From the NCBI RefSeq assembly GCF_030486405.1, contig NZ_CP129613.1, forward strand, positions 2,976,001 to 3,040,000: DNA of 64,000 nucleotides, in the 5' to 3' direction. Positions 28,575-40,971 of this stretch are shown piece by piece. The notes below the pieces were generated by a model. It saw only the letters and a program-made list of their open reading frames with translations. It was not told the DNA's origin and did not search any database. Made by a program: the position numbers and the translations under genes. The DNA is from Mycolicibacterium sp. HK-90. GTDB lineage: Bacteria > Actinomycetota > Actinomycetes > Mycobacteriales > Mycobacteriaceae. How positions within the stretch are numbered: the stretch's first letter is position 1; every line of letters starts with the position of its first letter.

Positions 28575-29567
28575 CTAGGGCACCAGCACGACCGAGCCGA
28601 CGGTCTTGCGGCCCTGAAGGTCGGTGTGTGCCTGGGCCGCCTCGGCAAGGGGGTAACGGCCACCCACGGTGATGGTGATCGATCCGTCGGCGATGGCGTT
28701 GATCAATTCTCCTGCCCGCCACGAGAATTCATCGGGCGTGCGGGTGTGGTGGGCCAGCGTCGGCCGGGTCAGGAACACCGAGCCCGCGGCGTTGAGCCGT
28801 TGTGGATCCACCGGCGGCACCGGACCGCTGGCCGCGCCGAACAGGGCCAGGGTGCCGCGCACCGCGAGGCTGGCCAGGCTGGCGTCGAAGGTCGACGCGC
28901 CGACCCCGTCGTAGACCGCTGCCACGCCCGCACCGCCGGTGAGATCGCGGATCCGGTCTCCGAACTCGGCCGGATCCTCGGGGTAGTCGAGCACCTCCAC
29001 GGCCCCGGCCTGCCGGGACAGTTCGGCCTTCTCCGGTGTCGATGCGGTGGTGATCACCCGGGTGCCGATGCTGGTGGCCCACTGGGTCAGGATCAGGCCG
29101 ACGCCACCGGCACCGGCATGCACCAGCACCGTGTCGTTGGGTTGCACGGCGTAGGTGGACTTGATCAGGTAGTGCGCGGTCATGCCCTTGAGCAGCGCGG
29201 AGGCGATCGCGTCGGGAGCCACGCCGTCGGGCACATAGGCGACGAAATCGGCTGGGGCGACGCAGAAGTCGGCATACGCGCCGGTCGCGTTGGCGGTCAC
29301 CACGCGGTCGCCGACGGCGAGCGCGGCCACGTCGTCGCCGACCGCGGCGACGGTGCCACACACCTCGGACCCGACGATGAACGGCAGGTCCCTCGGATAC
29401 TGCCCGGACCGGAAGTACGTGTCGATGAAGTTGACGCCGATGGCCTCGGCCTTGATCAATACCTCGCCGGGGCCGGGGGAGGGCTCGGGCCGCTCGACGT
29501 AGCTCAGGACTTCGGGTCCGCCGGTCTCGGCAACTTCGATGGCATACACGCCATCCATCATCCACAC
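28575..29567 (-). CDS. qor: Quinone oxidoreductase (NADPH-dependent, zinc-free MDR family)
   Basis: Up to 330 residues. Motifs of the medium-chain dehydrogenase family are IGVNFIDTYFRSGQYP, VGSEVCGTVAAVG and the NADP loop VHAGAGGVGLILTQWA. No catalytic zinc ligands are seen, fitting the quinone reductase branch. The start is uncertain among GTG 29567 and nearby in-frame ATG codons. It is divergent from the ATP-grasp gene with only 14 bases between starts, so their promoters must overlap. Confidence 0.93.
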   Translation of the reverse strand: MWMMDGVYAIEVAETGGPEVLSYVERPEPSPGPGEVLIKAEAIGVNFIDTYFRSGQYPRDLPFIVGSEVCGTVAAVGDDVAALAVGDRVVTANATGAYADFCVAPADFVAYVPDGVAPDAIASALLKGMTAHYLIKSTYAVQPNDTVLVHAGAGGVGLILTQWATSIGTRVITTASTPEKAELSRQAGAVEVLDYPEDPAEFGDRIRDLTGGAGVAAVYDGVGASTFDASLASLAVRGTLALFGAASGPVPPVDPQRLNAAGSVFLTRPTLAHHTRTPDEFSWRAGELINAIADGSITITVGGRYPLAEAAQAHTDLQGRKTVGSVVLVP

Positions 29568-29581
29568 CTATCATCGCGGAG

Positions 29582-30520
29582 GTGAAACTTGCCCGTCCGG
29601 ATGTGTTCCATCCCCGCATCGTGTTGGCCGGCTGCCCGGCGTTGCCGGAAGGCGACGGTGACGACGCCGGCCTGACCGCGGCGCTGCGCCACCGCGGTCT
29701 CCACGCCCGCTGGCTGCCGTGGGACGATCCGGCCACGCTGACCGCCGATCTGGTGATCGTGCGGGCCACCTGGGACTACACCGAGCGGCTCGACGAGTTC
29801 CTGTCATGGGCGCGGTCGGTCCCGCGTCTGCTCAATCCGGCGCAGATCGTCGAGTGGAACGCCGACAAGCGCTACCTCGACGATCTGCGGCGCGCAGGGG
29901 TTCCGGTGGTGCCGACGCGATATTTCGCGGTCGGTGAGCGGGTTGTCGTGCCCGACGGCGAAGTCGTGGTGAAGCCTGCGGTGGGTGCCGGATCGGCCGG
30001 GGCGCAGCGCTTCGTCGACGCATCGGAGGCACAGGCCCACGCGGCGGCGCTGCAGGACGCCGGCCGTGCGGTGCTGGTGCAGCCCTACGATCCGCGTATC
30101 GCCGACGGAGAAACCGCGCTGGTGTACATCGCGGGCGAGGAATCGCACGCCTTCACCAAAGGCCCGATCCTGCCGCCGGCGGGGGAGTCGCCAGTGTTCG
30201 AGGAGACCGGCACGTACGCCGAGGAGTCGCTCTCACCGGCCAACCCCGACGACGAGGTTTGGCGCGTCGGTCGCCAGGCCATCGATGCCGTGACCCGGCG
30301 GTTCGACATCGAACCCGAGGAGCTGCTGTACGCCCGGGTCGACGTGATCGGCGGCCCGCGGGATCCGCGGCTGCTGGAGTTGGAGCTCGTCGAGCCAGGG
30401 CTGGGATTTCGGCAGCTCGATCAGTCCGACCGGGAGGACGCCGAGCGGCGCTTCGCGGTCGGTGTGGAGGACGCGCTGCAGCGTTTCGGGCTGGGCCCGC
30501 TGTCACACCGCGGGCGGTAG
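29582..30520 (+). CDS. ATP-grasp family protein (RimK-like)
   Basis: 312 residues. ATP-grasp features are EVVVKPAVGAGSAGAQRFVD (phosphate loop), VQPYDPRIADGETALVYIAG, and the metal-binding end LLELELVEPGLGF. Such enzymes ligate an amine to a carboxylate using ATP. TATCAT (29569-29574) lies seven bases before GTG 29582, so it is probably leaderless. The stop overlaps the end of the convergent ctaA gene by 18 bases. The substrate is unknown; a small peptide or amino-acid ligase is likely. Confidence 0.85.
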   Translation: MKLARPDVFHPRIVLAGCPALPEGDGDDAGLTAALRHRGLHARWLPWDDPATLTADLVIVRATWDYTERLDEFLSWARSVPRLLNPAQIVEWNADKRYLDDLRRAGVPVVPTRYFAVGERVVVPDGEVVVKPAVGAGSAGAQRFVDASEAQAHAAALQDAGRAVLVQPYDPRIADGETALVYIAGEESHAFTKGPILPPAGESPVFEETGTYAEESLSPANPDDEVWRVGRQAIDAVTRRFDIEPEELLYARVDVIGGPRDPRLLELELVEPGLGFRQLDQSDREDAERRFAVGVEDALQRFGLGPLSHRGR

Positions 30521-31465
30521 GTCCGCGGGCTCTACCCGCTCACGCATCGACGCCCACAGGGCGGCGGTGGCGGCGGTGCAGGCCGCCGCGCCGGCGACGT
30601 GCACCGCGACGAGCGCCGCGGGCACACCGGTGTAGAACTGCACGATCCCGACCAGTCCTTGCGCGCAGACCAACGCCACCAGCACGCCGAGTCGGACCAT
30701 CACCGGGCGGGAGGCGCGCACCGCGACGAGCGCGAAGCCCAGCGCGACGACCAGTGACAGGTAGGCGACCAGCAGCGACGAATGCATGTGCACCAGCGTG
30801 GTGATCTCGACCTGCAGACGCGGCACCACCCGCTCTAGGCTCTTGTCCCCGGCGTGGGGTCCGGCACCGGTCACCAGGGTGCCGGTCACCAAGACCCCGG
30901 CCAGGACGATCGCGGTGAGTACGGTCAACTGTCGCAACGGTTTCGGCACCACCGTCGTCGGTGCGCCCGTGTCGGGCTGACCGATCTTGACGAACAGCAG
31001 CACCGCGAGCCACACCATCGCCATGGAGGCGAGCAGGTGGATCGCCACCGTCCACCACAGCAGGCCGGTGAGGACCGTGATGCCGCCGATGACGGCCTGG
31101 ACCACGGTGGAGGCCGGCATCAGCCAGGCGTAGATCAGCACCTCGCGGCGCCGTCGGGCCCGGGTGACGGCCAGTACGGCGGCAGCGGCGGTCAGTACCA
31201 CCAGGAAGGTGATCATCCGGTTGCCGAATTCGACCACCTGGTGCACGACGGCGACTTCCGCGTGTGGCACGGGGGTGAAGCTGCCGGGGAAGCACTGTGG
31301 CCAGGTGGGGCAACCCAGACCGGACGCGGTGACCCGGACGATCGCCCCGGTGACCGAGATGCCGCCCTGGGTGAGGATCACCAGGAAAGCGATCAGGCGC
31401 TGAACCCGCAGGCTCGGCATGGGCAGCAGATCGACCAGTCGCTGGAAAGCTCTTCCGACGGGCAC
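30503..31465 (-). CDS. ctaA: Heme A synthase (COX15/CtaA)
   Basis: 320 residues with eight hydrophobic helices. The conserved heme-ligand region HQVVEFGNRMITFL and a second symmetrical part (HMHSSLLVAYLS, and AVHVAGAAAC) are present, as is LGCPTWPQCFPG near the N-terminus. It oxidises heme O to heme A for cytochrome aa3. GTG 31465 has no ribosome site; TACGAT lies six bases upstream inside a 7-6-7 palindrome, pointing to leaderless and regulated expression. It follows mptB and the ABC exporter on the same strand but probably has its own promoter. Confidence 0.94.
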   Translation of the reverse strand: MPVGRAFQRLVDLLPMPSLRVQRLIAFLVILTQGGISVTGAIVRVTASGLGCPTWPQCFPGSFTPVPHAEVAVVHQVVEFGNRMITFLVVLTAAAAVLAVTRARRRREVLIYAWLMPASTVVQAVIGGITVLTGLLWWTVAIHLLASMAMVWLAVLLFVKIGQPDTGAPTTVVPKPLRQLTVLTAIVLAGVLVTGTLVTGAGPHAGDKSLERVVPRLQVEITTLVHMHSSLLVAYLSLVVALGFALVAVRASRPVMVRLGVLVALVCAQGLVGIVQFYTGVPAALVAVHVAGAAACTAATAALWASMRERVEPADLPPAV

Positions 31466-31467
31466 CG

Positions 31468-31487
31468 CCTGATCGTAGTGGATCAGG
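31468..31487. promoter_or_regulatory. Palindromic operator candidate over the ctaA promoter
   Basis: CCTGATC-GTAGTG-GATCAGG is a perfect 7-bp inverted repeat with a 6-base spacer. It starts three bases from the ctaA start codon and contains the probable -10 (TACGAT on the minus strand). Its position suggests repression of heme A synthesis; the regulator is not identified. Confidence 0.55.
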
Positions 31488-31526
31488 AACTACAGCCCGT
31501 AGTAGGGCCGTCTCGTGCGACCCGGA

Positions 31527-32309
31527 TCAGGTGAAGCGGAACCACCGCAGCGCCGCGACCGCGGCCACCGCACCCCACACCGCCAGCACGGCCAGTCCGA
31601 ACCAGTCCACCGACAGCGCCATCGCCTGGGTCAGCGATTCCGTGAGGGCCCCCGACGGGGTCAGTCGCGCCGCCCACCGCAGCGCGGACGGCACCAGCCC
31701 GCCTTCCAGTGTCAGTGCGCCGACCCCGGCGAACACGAACCACAGCAGGTTCGCCAACGCCAGCACGATCTCGGCCTTGAGGGTGCCGCCGAGCAGCAGC
31801 CCCAACGCGGCGAACGCTGCCGTGCCCAGGGCGATGACCGCCGCGCCCAGCGCCAGGCCCACCGGCGAAGGGCGCCAACCCAGCGCAAAACCTATGGCGC
31901 CCAACAGAATTGCCTGCAAGAATACGACCGTCACCACGGCCAGCGACTTCCCCGCGATGATCCCCCACACGGGAAGCGCGGTGGCGCCGAGCCGCTTCAG
32001 CGCGCCGTAGCGGCGGTCGAATGCCACCGCGATGGCCTGCCCGGTGAACGCCGTGGAGATGACAGCCAGTGCCATGATCGCGGGAGTGAACGTTGCCGCG
32101 CGATTGTCACCGAACGATCCCAGCGGCAACAGCGTCATCCCGACCAACAGCGTGATCGGGATGAACATCGTCAGCAACAACTGCTCGCCGTTGCGCAGCA
32201 GCAGCTTCAGCTCCAGTCCGAACTGGGCGGCCAGCATGGCCGGCACCTTGGCCGGGCGAGGATCCGGGGTGAAGGTGCCCGGGGTGAACCGATTCGCAAC
32301 GCTGGTCAT
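31527..32309 (-). CDS. ABC exporter permease (ABC-2 type)
   Basis: 260 residues with six transmembrane helices after a cytosolic start (MTSVANRFTPGTF). The loop AVAFDRRYGALKRLGATALP is typical of ABC-2 permeases of the drug or lipid exporter class. The ATG overlaps the ATPase stop by four bases (ATGA). It corresponds to the Rv1457c position. It acts with the ATPase encoded upstream; the substrate is unknown. Confidence 0.9.
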   Translation of the reverse strand: MTSVANRFTPGTFTPDPRPAKVPAMLAAQFGLELKLLLRNGEQLLLTMFIPITLLVGMTLLPLGSFGDNRAATFTPAIMALAVISTAFTGQAIAVAFDRRYGALKRLGATALPVWGIIAGKSLAVVTVVFLQAILLGAIGFALGWRPSPVGLALGAAVIALGTAAFAALGLLLGGTLKAEIVLALANLLWFVFAGVGALTLEGGLVPSALRWAARLTPSGALTESLTQAMALSVDWFGLAVLAVWGAVAAVAALRWFRFT

Positions 32310-33271
32310 GACCGCAGCTCCCGTCCGGTCAGGTCGAGGAATACGTCTTCGAGGCTGCGCTGCTCCACCCGCATGTCGGTGGCCAGCACATTGACCCGGG
32401 CACACCACGCGGTCACGGTGGCCAGCACCTGCGGATCGATGTTGCCTTCGACCAGGTACTCGCCAGGTGCCGTCTCGGTGGCCTTGTAGTCCTCCGGCAG
32501 CGCGTCCGTCAGGAGGGAAAGGTCGAGCTTGCGCGGCGCGCTGAAGCGCAACTGGTTCTCGGCGCCGCTGCGGGTCAGTTCGGCCGGTGTGCCGGTGGCG
32601 ACGGCCACACCGTGATCGATGATCACGATCCGGTCGGCGAGTTCTTCCGCTTCGGCGAGATGGTGGGTGGTCAGCACCACCGTCACTCCGTCGCGGCGGA
32701 GCGCATCGATCAACTCCCACACCACGATTCGCGCGTGAGCATCCATCCCGGCGGTGGGTTCGTCGAGGAACACCAACTCGGGGCGGCCCACCACGGCGCA
32801 GGCCAGCGCCAGGCGTTGTTGCTGACCGCCGGACAACCGCCGGTAGGTGGTGCGGGCGGATTCGGTCAGGCCGAGGGTGTCCATCAGCCAGGCCGGATCG
32901 AGGGGATCGGCGGCGTAGGACGCGACCAGGTTGAGCATCTCGCCGGCCCGGGCCGCGGGATATCCGCCGCCGCCCTGCAGCATCACGCCGATCCGCTCGC
33001 GCAGCTGGGCGTTGTCCGCGACGGGATCCAGTCCGAGGATTTCGACAGTGCCGCCGTCGGGGCGGATGAACCCCTCGCACATCTCGACTGTCGTGGTCTT
33101 GCCTGCGCCGTTGGGGCCGAGCAGGGCCAGCACCTCGGCGCGCTGCACCTCGAGGTCCAGATTCGACACCGCTGTCGTCGACCCGTAGCGCTTGCTCACG
33201 CCGCGGAGCGACACGGGTAGGGCCGACGAGCGCTTGCCCGAGGAGCCGGAATCGTCAGAACGCGAGGTCAC
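32306..33271 (-). CDS. ABC transporter ATP-binding protein
   Basis: 321 residues. Walker A GPNGAGKTTTVEM, Q-loop region LQGGGG, signature RLSGGQQQRLALACAV and Walker B LVFLDEPTAGMD are all intact. The GTG overlaps the mptB stop (GTGA). The first 20 residues (SRSDDSGSSGKRSSALP) are low in complexity. They coincide with a sequence resembling the 33-bp repeat in inverse orientation, so the true domain starts near SLRGVSKRYG. Three-gene coupling mptB-ATPase-permease matches Rv1459c-Rv1457c. Confidence 0.93.
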   Translation of the reverse strand: MTSRSDDSGSSGKRSSALPVSLRGVSKRYGSTTAVSNLDLEVQRAEVLALLGPNGAGKTTTVEMCEGFIRPDGGTVEILGLDPVADNAQLRERIGVMLQGGGGYPAARAGEMLNLVASYAADPLDPAWLMDTLGLTESARTTYRRLSGGQQQRLALACAVVGRPELVFLDEPTAGMDAHARIVVWELIDALRRDGVTVVLTTHHLAEAEELADRIVIIDHGVAVATGTPAELTRSGAENQLRFSAPRKLDLSLLTDALPEDYKATETAPGEYLVEGNIDPQVLATVTAWCARVNVLATDMRVEQRSLEDVFLDLTGRELRS

Positions 33272-34944
33272 GGGGATTCAGCGTAGGCGTCGGCGGACTG
33301 TGTACGTGCCGGTGGTGGGTCAGATTCGCGCTGAGGTGACCCACGCCACGGCAGCCGGCGCCACGTCAACCCGATCAGGATCAGCACGATCAGCGTGCTG
33401 GCCAGCGTCGCCATCACGATCTGGAACAAGGTGAACCGATCGCCGTTGGCCGTTGGGCCGAAGATGCCGACGACCAAGGTGATCGCGATCGCGGAACCGC
33501 GGAAGCCCGGCCGGGTTGCCCACGCCGCCAACGGGATCACCGCCCACAGCAGATACCACGGTTGCACCACCGGGAACAGCAGGATCGTGCCGCCGAGGGC
33601 CACGCCCAGACCGCCGACGGGGTGCAACCGGCCGCGTAGCACGGCCAGCAGCAGCCAGCTGACCAGGATCGCGATCAGGAAGACGCCGATGGCGCGGGTC
33701 AGGGCCAGCACCGCGGTGGTGTGGTCACCGAGCCCCAGCAGGATGCCGACCTGGCCGGTGCCCAGCGCCAGCAGTGTCGGTGGCGACATCCAGCTGCGCA
33801 CCACGTTGGCGGTGCCCAAGGTGGACAGCCAGCCGAAGCCCAGCCCGCTGGCCCACCCGATCAGGGCCATCACAGCCAGCGAGATGGCACCGAGCGGGAC
33901 GCTCGCGACGAAGAACGCCTTGATGGACCCGCCCAGGCGCCAGGCCAATGCCATCGCGACGAATCCGAGCGCCAGCAGGGACGGGAGCTTGACCTGGGAG
34001 GACAGTGTGATCAGCACGGTGCCGAGCAGCAGCATCGCGGCGGGGTACCAGTGGTCCCAGTCCTCGCGGGTGTGCGGCCAGGAAAGTGGCCGCGGGATCA
34101 GCGGGGCGGTGGCGTCGATGCCGCGCAGCGCGAACTCGGTACCCGCCAGCATCAGGCCGAGCATCAGCGCCTCGTTGTGGATGCCGGCCACCAGGTGCAT
34201 GAACAGCAGCGGGTTGCACGCGCCCAGCCACAATGCGCTGACCTCGGCGACGCCGCAGCGCCGCGCCAGCCGTGGGGTCGCCCACACGATGAGACCGACG
34301 CCGAGCAGCACGACGACGCGGTGGCACAGCACGGCGGCGACGATGTTCTCGCCGGTCAGGGCCGAGATGCTCTCGCCGATCCACAGGAACAGCGGTCCGT
34401 ACGGGGCCGGGGTCTCGCGCCACAGGCTGGGGACCGACAACGTGAACACGTGATCGAGGCCGAGGCCGGTCGCCGGGCCGACCTGGTAGGGGTTGAGCCC
34501 GATGTAGCCGATCTCACTCTGCGCCAGATAGGAGTAGACGTCCTTGCTGTACATCGGCGGCGCGACCAGCAGCGGGATGGCCCAGAGCAACAGCGTCCGG
34601 TCCAGCTGGCTGCGTGACATCCGGCGCGGTCCGAGCGCGAAGCGGCCGAGCATGAGCCAGGCCAGCGCCATCATCACCGCGCCGGTGGTGGTCATGGTCA
34701 GCGAGACGGTCTGGATGCGCGAGGGCAGGTTGAGTAGCCGTACCCCGAACGTCGGGTCCTGCACGACGGGGCGGGCGCCCGCACCGAGGGCGCCGATCGC
34801 CATCAGCACGGTTCCGGTGGCCCCGAACAGCCGGGTCCGGCGCAGGGCGACGACTTCGGCGGGGTTCAGCGGGGACCCGACCGTCCGTTCGTCGCCGTGC
34901 CACCGGGCGATCGATGAGCTGAAGGACGACAGGCGGCTTGCCAT
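33268..34944 (-). CDS. mptB: Alpha-(1->6) mannopyranosyltransferase MptB
   Basis: 558 residues with about 12 or more membrane helices, of the GT-C polyprenyl-phosphomannose type. The acidic loop region near YSYLAQSEIGYIGLNPYQVG and GPLFLWIGESI fit mannosyltransferases that extend the mannan core of lipomannan and LAM at the periplasmic face. The identity follows synteny with Rv1459c. It is divergent from sufR, sharing a 110-base promoter region, and coupled by four bases to the ABC ATPase. Confidence 0.85.
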   Translation of the reverse strand: MASRLSSFSSSIARWHGDERTVGSPLNPAEVVALRRTRLFGATGTVLMAIGALGAGARPVVQDPTFGVRLLNLPSRIQTVSLTMTTTGAVMMALAWLMLGRFALGPRRMSRSQLDRTLLLWAIPLLVAPPMYSKDVYSYLAQSEIGYIGLNPYQVGPATGLGLDHVFTLSVPSLWRETPAPYGPLFLWIGESISALTGENIVAAVLCHRVVVLLGVGLIVWATPRLARRCGVAEVSALWLGACNPLLFMHLVAGIHNEALMLGLMLAGTEFALRGIDATAPLIPRPLSWPHTREDWDHWYPAAMLLLGTVLITLSSQVKLPSLLALGFVAMALAWRLGGSIKAFFVASVPLGAISLAVMALIGWASGLGFGWLSTLGTANVVRSWMSPPTLLALGTGQVGILLGLGDHTTAVLALTRAIGVFLIAILVSWLLLAVLRGRLHPVGGLGVALGGTILLFPVVQPWYLLWAVIPLAAWATRPGFRGSAIAITLVVGIFGPTANGDRFTLFQIVMATLASTLIVLILIGLTWRRLPWRGSPQRESDPPPARTQSADAYAESP

Positions 34945-35041
34945 CAGGGCAGCGTAACCGTCGGCCGACGCAGTCTCCGCCGGGCAAGGGTGGCCCAGGT
35001 CACGTAAGGCTGCCCTTGCTAGAACCCGGCGGGGAATTCCG

Positions 35042-35058
35042 TCACAATGGTGTTGTGA
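35042..35058. promoter_or_regulatory. SufR-type palindromic operator overlapping the sufR start codon
   Basis: TCACAATGGTGTTGTGA is a perfect 6-5-6 inverted repeat. It covers the probable -10 (CACAAT) and the GTG start of sufR. Arms of this kind (CACA-N-TGTG) fit the reported mycobacterial SufR site. Binding here would shut off the whole suf operon when Fe-S supply is adequate. Confidence 0.7.
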
Positions 35059-35885
35059 AAATGCGTCGGGAGACCACGGGCTCGGTTTCGAGCCCCGCTT
35101 CGGCTGGTGTGCCGAAGCCGGTCGGCGACGTCGTGCCGGTGTCCGATGGGCACACTCGCCGCGCGATCATTCACCTGCTGCTCGAGGGGCCCGTCACGGC
35201 GGGCCAGATCGGGGAGCGGCTCGGAATCTCGGCTGCGGGCGTGCGTCGTCACCTCGATGCACTGATCGACGCCGGTGACGCGCAGGCCAGCGCCGCCGCC
35301 GCGTGGCAGCACAACGGGCGGGGCCGTCCGGCCAAACGCTACCGGCTGACCGCCGCGGGGCGGGCCAAGCTCGGCCACACCTACGACGACCTCGCGGTCG
35401 CCGCGATCCGGCAGTTGCGGGAGATCGGCGGCAAGGAGGCCGTGCGAACCTTCGCGCGGCGCCGGATGGACACCATCCTGGCCGGGGTCACCGAGGGATC
35501 CGGCGGGGTGGCCGACACCGCCGAACGGGTCGCCGACGCGTTGACCCGCGCCGGCTATGCGACCACCACGACGCCGGTGGACGGGCCCATTCACGGGGTG
35601 CAGATCTGTCAGCACCACTGTCCGGTATCGCACGTCGCCGAGGAATTCCCGGAGCTGTGCGAGACCGAGAGTGAGGCGTTCGCAGAGATCCTCGGTACCC
35701 ACGTGCAGCGCCTGGCCACCATCGCCAACGGTGACTGCGCCTGCACCACCCACGTGCCGCTCGATGCCGACAGCACGGAAAAACAGGCTGACAAAGACAG
35801 CGAAACCAAGGTTCGGGGCACAGCCCGCACCCGGACGACCATGGTGACAAGCCAAACAGCGAGCAAACAAGGAGCGGCGACATGA
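35055..35885 (+). CDS. sufR: SufR, Fe-S-dependent repressor of the suf operon
   Basis: 276 residues. A winged helix-turn-helix near residues 30-90 ([20 protein letters not shown], then [17 protein letters not shown]) is followed by a C-terminal cysteine set: [20 protein letters not shown] and NGDCACTTH. These cysteines can hold the Fe-S cluster that governs DNA binding. GTG 35055 (VKMRRETTG) lies inside the operator, and a leaderless mRNA is likely. A longer frame from 34938 overlaps the mptB start and is rejected. It overlaps sufB by four bases. Confidence 0.93.
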   Translation: MKMRRETTGSVSSPASAGVPKPVGDVVPVSDGHTRRAIIHLLLEGPVTAGQIGERLGISAAGVRRHLDALIDAGDAQASAAAAWQHNGRGRPAKRYRLTAAGRAKLGHTYDDLAVAAIRQLREIGGKEAVRTFARRRMDTILAGVTEGSGGVADTAERVADALTRAGYATTTTPVDGPIHGVQICQHHCPVSHVAEEFPELCETESEAFAEILGTHVQRLATIANGDCACTTHVPLDADSTEKQADKDSETKVRGTARTRTTMVTSQTASKQGAAT

Positions 35886-37312
35886 CCATCACGCCCGAAA
35901 CGCCACTGACCCAGGAAGAGACCATCGCGTCGCTGGGCAACTACGGCTACGGCTGGTCGGACTCGGACGCCGCCGGCGCGAGCGCGCAGCGCGGCCTGTC
36001 CGAAGCCGTCGTGCGTGACATCTCGGCCAAGAAGAACGAGCCGGAGTGGATGCTGGAGTCCCGGCTCAAGGCCCTCCGGACCTTCGACAAGAAGCCCATG
36101 CCGAACTGGGGTTCCAACCTCGAGGGCATCGACTTCGACAACATCAAGTACTTCGTGCGCTCCACCGAGAAGCAGGCGGCTTCCTGGGAGGAACTGCCCG
36201 AGGACATCCGCAATACCTATGACCGCCTTGGCATTCCGGAAGCCGAGAAGCAGCGCCTGGTGGCCGGGGTGGCGGCTCAGTACGAGTCCGAGGTGGTGTA
36301 CCACCAGATTCGCGAGGACCTCGAGGCGCAGGGCGTCATCTTCCTCGACACCGACTCGGGCCTGCGCGAGCACCCGGAGATCTTCAAGAAGTACTTCGGC
36401 ACGGTCATCCCGGCCGGCGACAACAAGTTCTCGGCCCTGAACACCGCGGTGTGGTCGGGCGGTTCGTTCATCTACGTGCCGCCGGGTGTGCACGTCGACA
36501 TCCCGCTGCAGGCCTACTTCCGGATCAACACCGAGAACATGGGTCAGTTCGAGCGGACGCTGATCATCGCCGACGAGGGCTCCTACGTGCACTACGTCGA
36601 GGGTTGTACCGCGCCGATCTACAAGTCGGACTCGTTGCACTCCGCGGTTGTCGAGATCGTCGTCAAGCCCGGTGCCCGGGTGCGCTACACCACGATCCAG
36701 AACTGGTCGAACAACGTCTACAACCTGGTCACCAAGCGGGCCCGGGCCGAGGCCGGCGCCACCATGGAGTGGATCGACGGCAACATCGGTTCCAAGGTCA
36801 CCATGAAGTACCCGGCTGTCTGGATGACCGGTGAGCACGCCAAGGGTGAGGTGCTCTCGGTGGCGTTCGCCGGTGAGGGTCAGCACCAGGACACCGGTGC
36901 CAAGATGCTGCACCTGGCCCCGCACACGTCGTCCAACATCGTGTCCAAGTCGGTGGCCCGTGGCGGCGGCCGCGCGTCCTACCGCGGCCTGGTCCAGGTC
37001 AACAAGGGCGCACACGGCAGCCGCTCGAGCGTGAAATGCGATGCGCTGCTGGTCGATACGATCAGCCGCAGCGACACCTATCCGTACGTCGACATCCGCG
37101 AGGACGACGTCACGATGGGGCACGAGGCCACGGTGTCCAAGGTCAGCGAGGATCAGCTCTTCTACCTGATGAGCCGCGGCCTGACCGAGGACGAGGCGAT
37201 GGCGATGGTGGTGCGCGGCTTCGTCGAGCCCATCGCCAAGGAACTGCCCATGGAATACGCGCTCGAGCTCAACCGGCTGATCGAGCTGCAGATGGAAGGC
37301 GCGGTCGGTTAA
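35882..37312 (+). CDS. sufB: Fe-S cluster assembly protein SufB
   Basis: 476 residues. SufB is the scaffold of the SufBCD complex, which builds Fe-S clusters in the cytosol. The beta-helix core is evident ([40 protein letters not shown]), and [20 protein letters not shown] lies near the C-terminus. No intein is present, unlike M. tuberculosis sufB, which is interrupted by one. AAGGAG precedes the ATG, which overlaps sufR. Confidence 0.97.
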   Translation: MTITPETPLTQEETIASLGNYGYGWSDSDAAGASAQRGLSEAVVRDISAKKNEPEWMLESRLKALRTFDKKPMPNWGSNLEGIDFDNIKYFVRSTEKQAASWEELPEDIRNTYDRLGIPEAEKQRLVAGVAAQYESEVVYHQIREDLEAQGVIFLDTDSGLREHPEIFKKYFGTVIPAGDNKFSALNTAVWSGGSFIYVPPGVHVDIPLQAYFRINTENMGQFERTLIIADEGSYVHYVEGCTAPIYKSDSLHSAVVEIVVKPGARVRYTTIQNWSNNVYNLVTKRARAEAGATMEWIDGNIGSKVTMKYPAVWMTGEHAKGEVLSVAFAGEGQHQDTGAKMLHLAPHTSSNIVSKSVARGGGRASYRGLVQVNKGAHGSRSSVKCDALLVDTISRSDTYPYVDIREDDVTMGHEATVSKVSEDQLFYLMSRGLTEDEAMAMVVRGFVEPIAKELPMEYALELNRLIELQMEGAVG

Positions 37313-38493
37313 GTGACACAGAATCTGACACAGGCGGTCGAGGGGGTCGCTCACAATAAGGGCGAGCTGTTCGCGTCGTTCGACGTCAACGCCTTCGAGG
37401 TGCCCGGCGGCCGCGACGAGCTGTGGCGGTTCACCCCGCTGAAGCGGCTTCGCGGCCTGCACGACGGCTCGGCCGTTGCCAACGGCAGCGCCGGCATCAC
37501 CGTGACCGAGCGGCCCGGCGTGACCGTCGAAACCGTCGGCCGCGACGACAAGCGTCTCGGCGAAGGCGGTGTGCCCACCGATCGTGTTGCCGCTCAGGCC
37601 TACTCGTCGTTCGAGACGGCCACCGTGGTGACGGTCAAGCGTGACACCGAGGTGGCCGAGCCCATCGAGATCGTCGTGGACGGACCCGGTGCGGACACCG
37701 TGGGCTATGGCCACCTGCAGATCCGGGTGGAAGAGCTCTCGCGTGCCATCGTGGTTGTCGACCTGCGCGGCAGCGGAACGTACGCCGACAACGTCGAGAT
37801 CATCGTCGGTGATTCGGCCGGCCTCGGATTGATCTGGATCGCCGACTGGGCCGACGACATGGTGCATGTCAGCTCGCATCACGCCAAGCTCGGCAGGGAC
37901 GCGGTGCTCGGACACGTCAACGTCACCCTCGGCGGCGACGTGGTGCGCACCTCGGCGACCGTGCGGTTCGCCGGCCCCGGCGGCGACGCCAAGATGCTCG
38001 GCACCTACTTCGCCGACGACGGCCAGTTCTTCGAGTCCCGGTTGCTGGTCGATCACGCTCAGCCGCACTGTAAGTCCGACGTGCTCTACAAGGGCGCGTT
38101 GCAGGGCGATCCGGATTCCAAGAAGCCCGATGCGCACACCGTGTGGATCGGCGACGTGCTGATCCGGGCCGAGGCGACCGGCACCGACACCTTCGAGGTG
38201 AACCGGAACCTGGTGCTCACCGACGGTGCGCGCGCGGACTCGGTGCCCAACCTCGAGATCGAGACCGGCGAGATCGTCGGAGCCGGGCACGCCAGTGCCA
38301 CCGGACGTTTCGACGACGAGCAGTTGTTCTACCTTCGCGCCCGGGGCATCCCCGAGGATCAGGCCCGGCGCCTCGTCGTGCGTGGATTCTTCAACGAGAT
38401 CATCGCCAAGATCGCTGTCCCCGAGGTGCGCGAGCGTCTGACCGCCGCCATCGAAAAAGAACTTGCCATCACCGAATCGAAAGCATCGCACTC

Positions 38494-38497
<4 letters not shown>
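37313..38497 (+). CDS. sufD: Fe-S cluster assembly protein SufD
   Basis: 394 residues, a paralogue of SufB and its partner in the SufBCD scaffold. Segments [20 protein letters not shown] and [18 protein letters not shown] are characteristic. The GTG start directly follows the sufB stop with no gap. The stop overlaps the sufC ATG by four bases. Confidence 0.95.

Positions 38498-40967
<2,470 letters not shown>

Positions 40968-40971
<4 letters not shown>

Noticed and set aside
34938..35054. N-terminal extension of sufR to 34938
   Set aside because: It overlaps the mptB start and the promoter region, and the palindrome and GTG 35055 give a better start.
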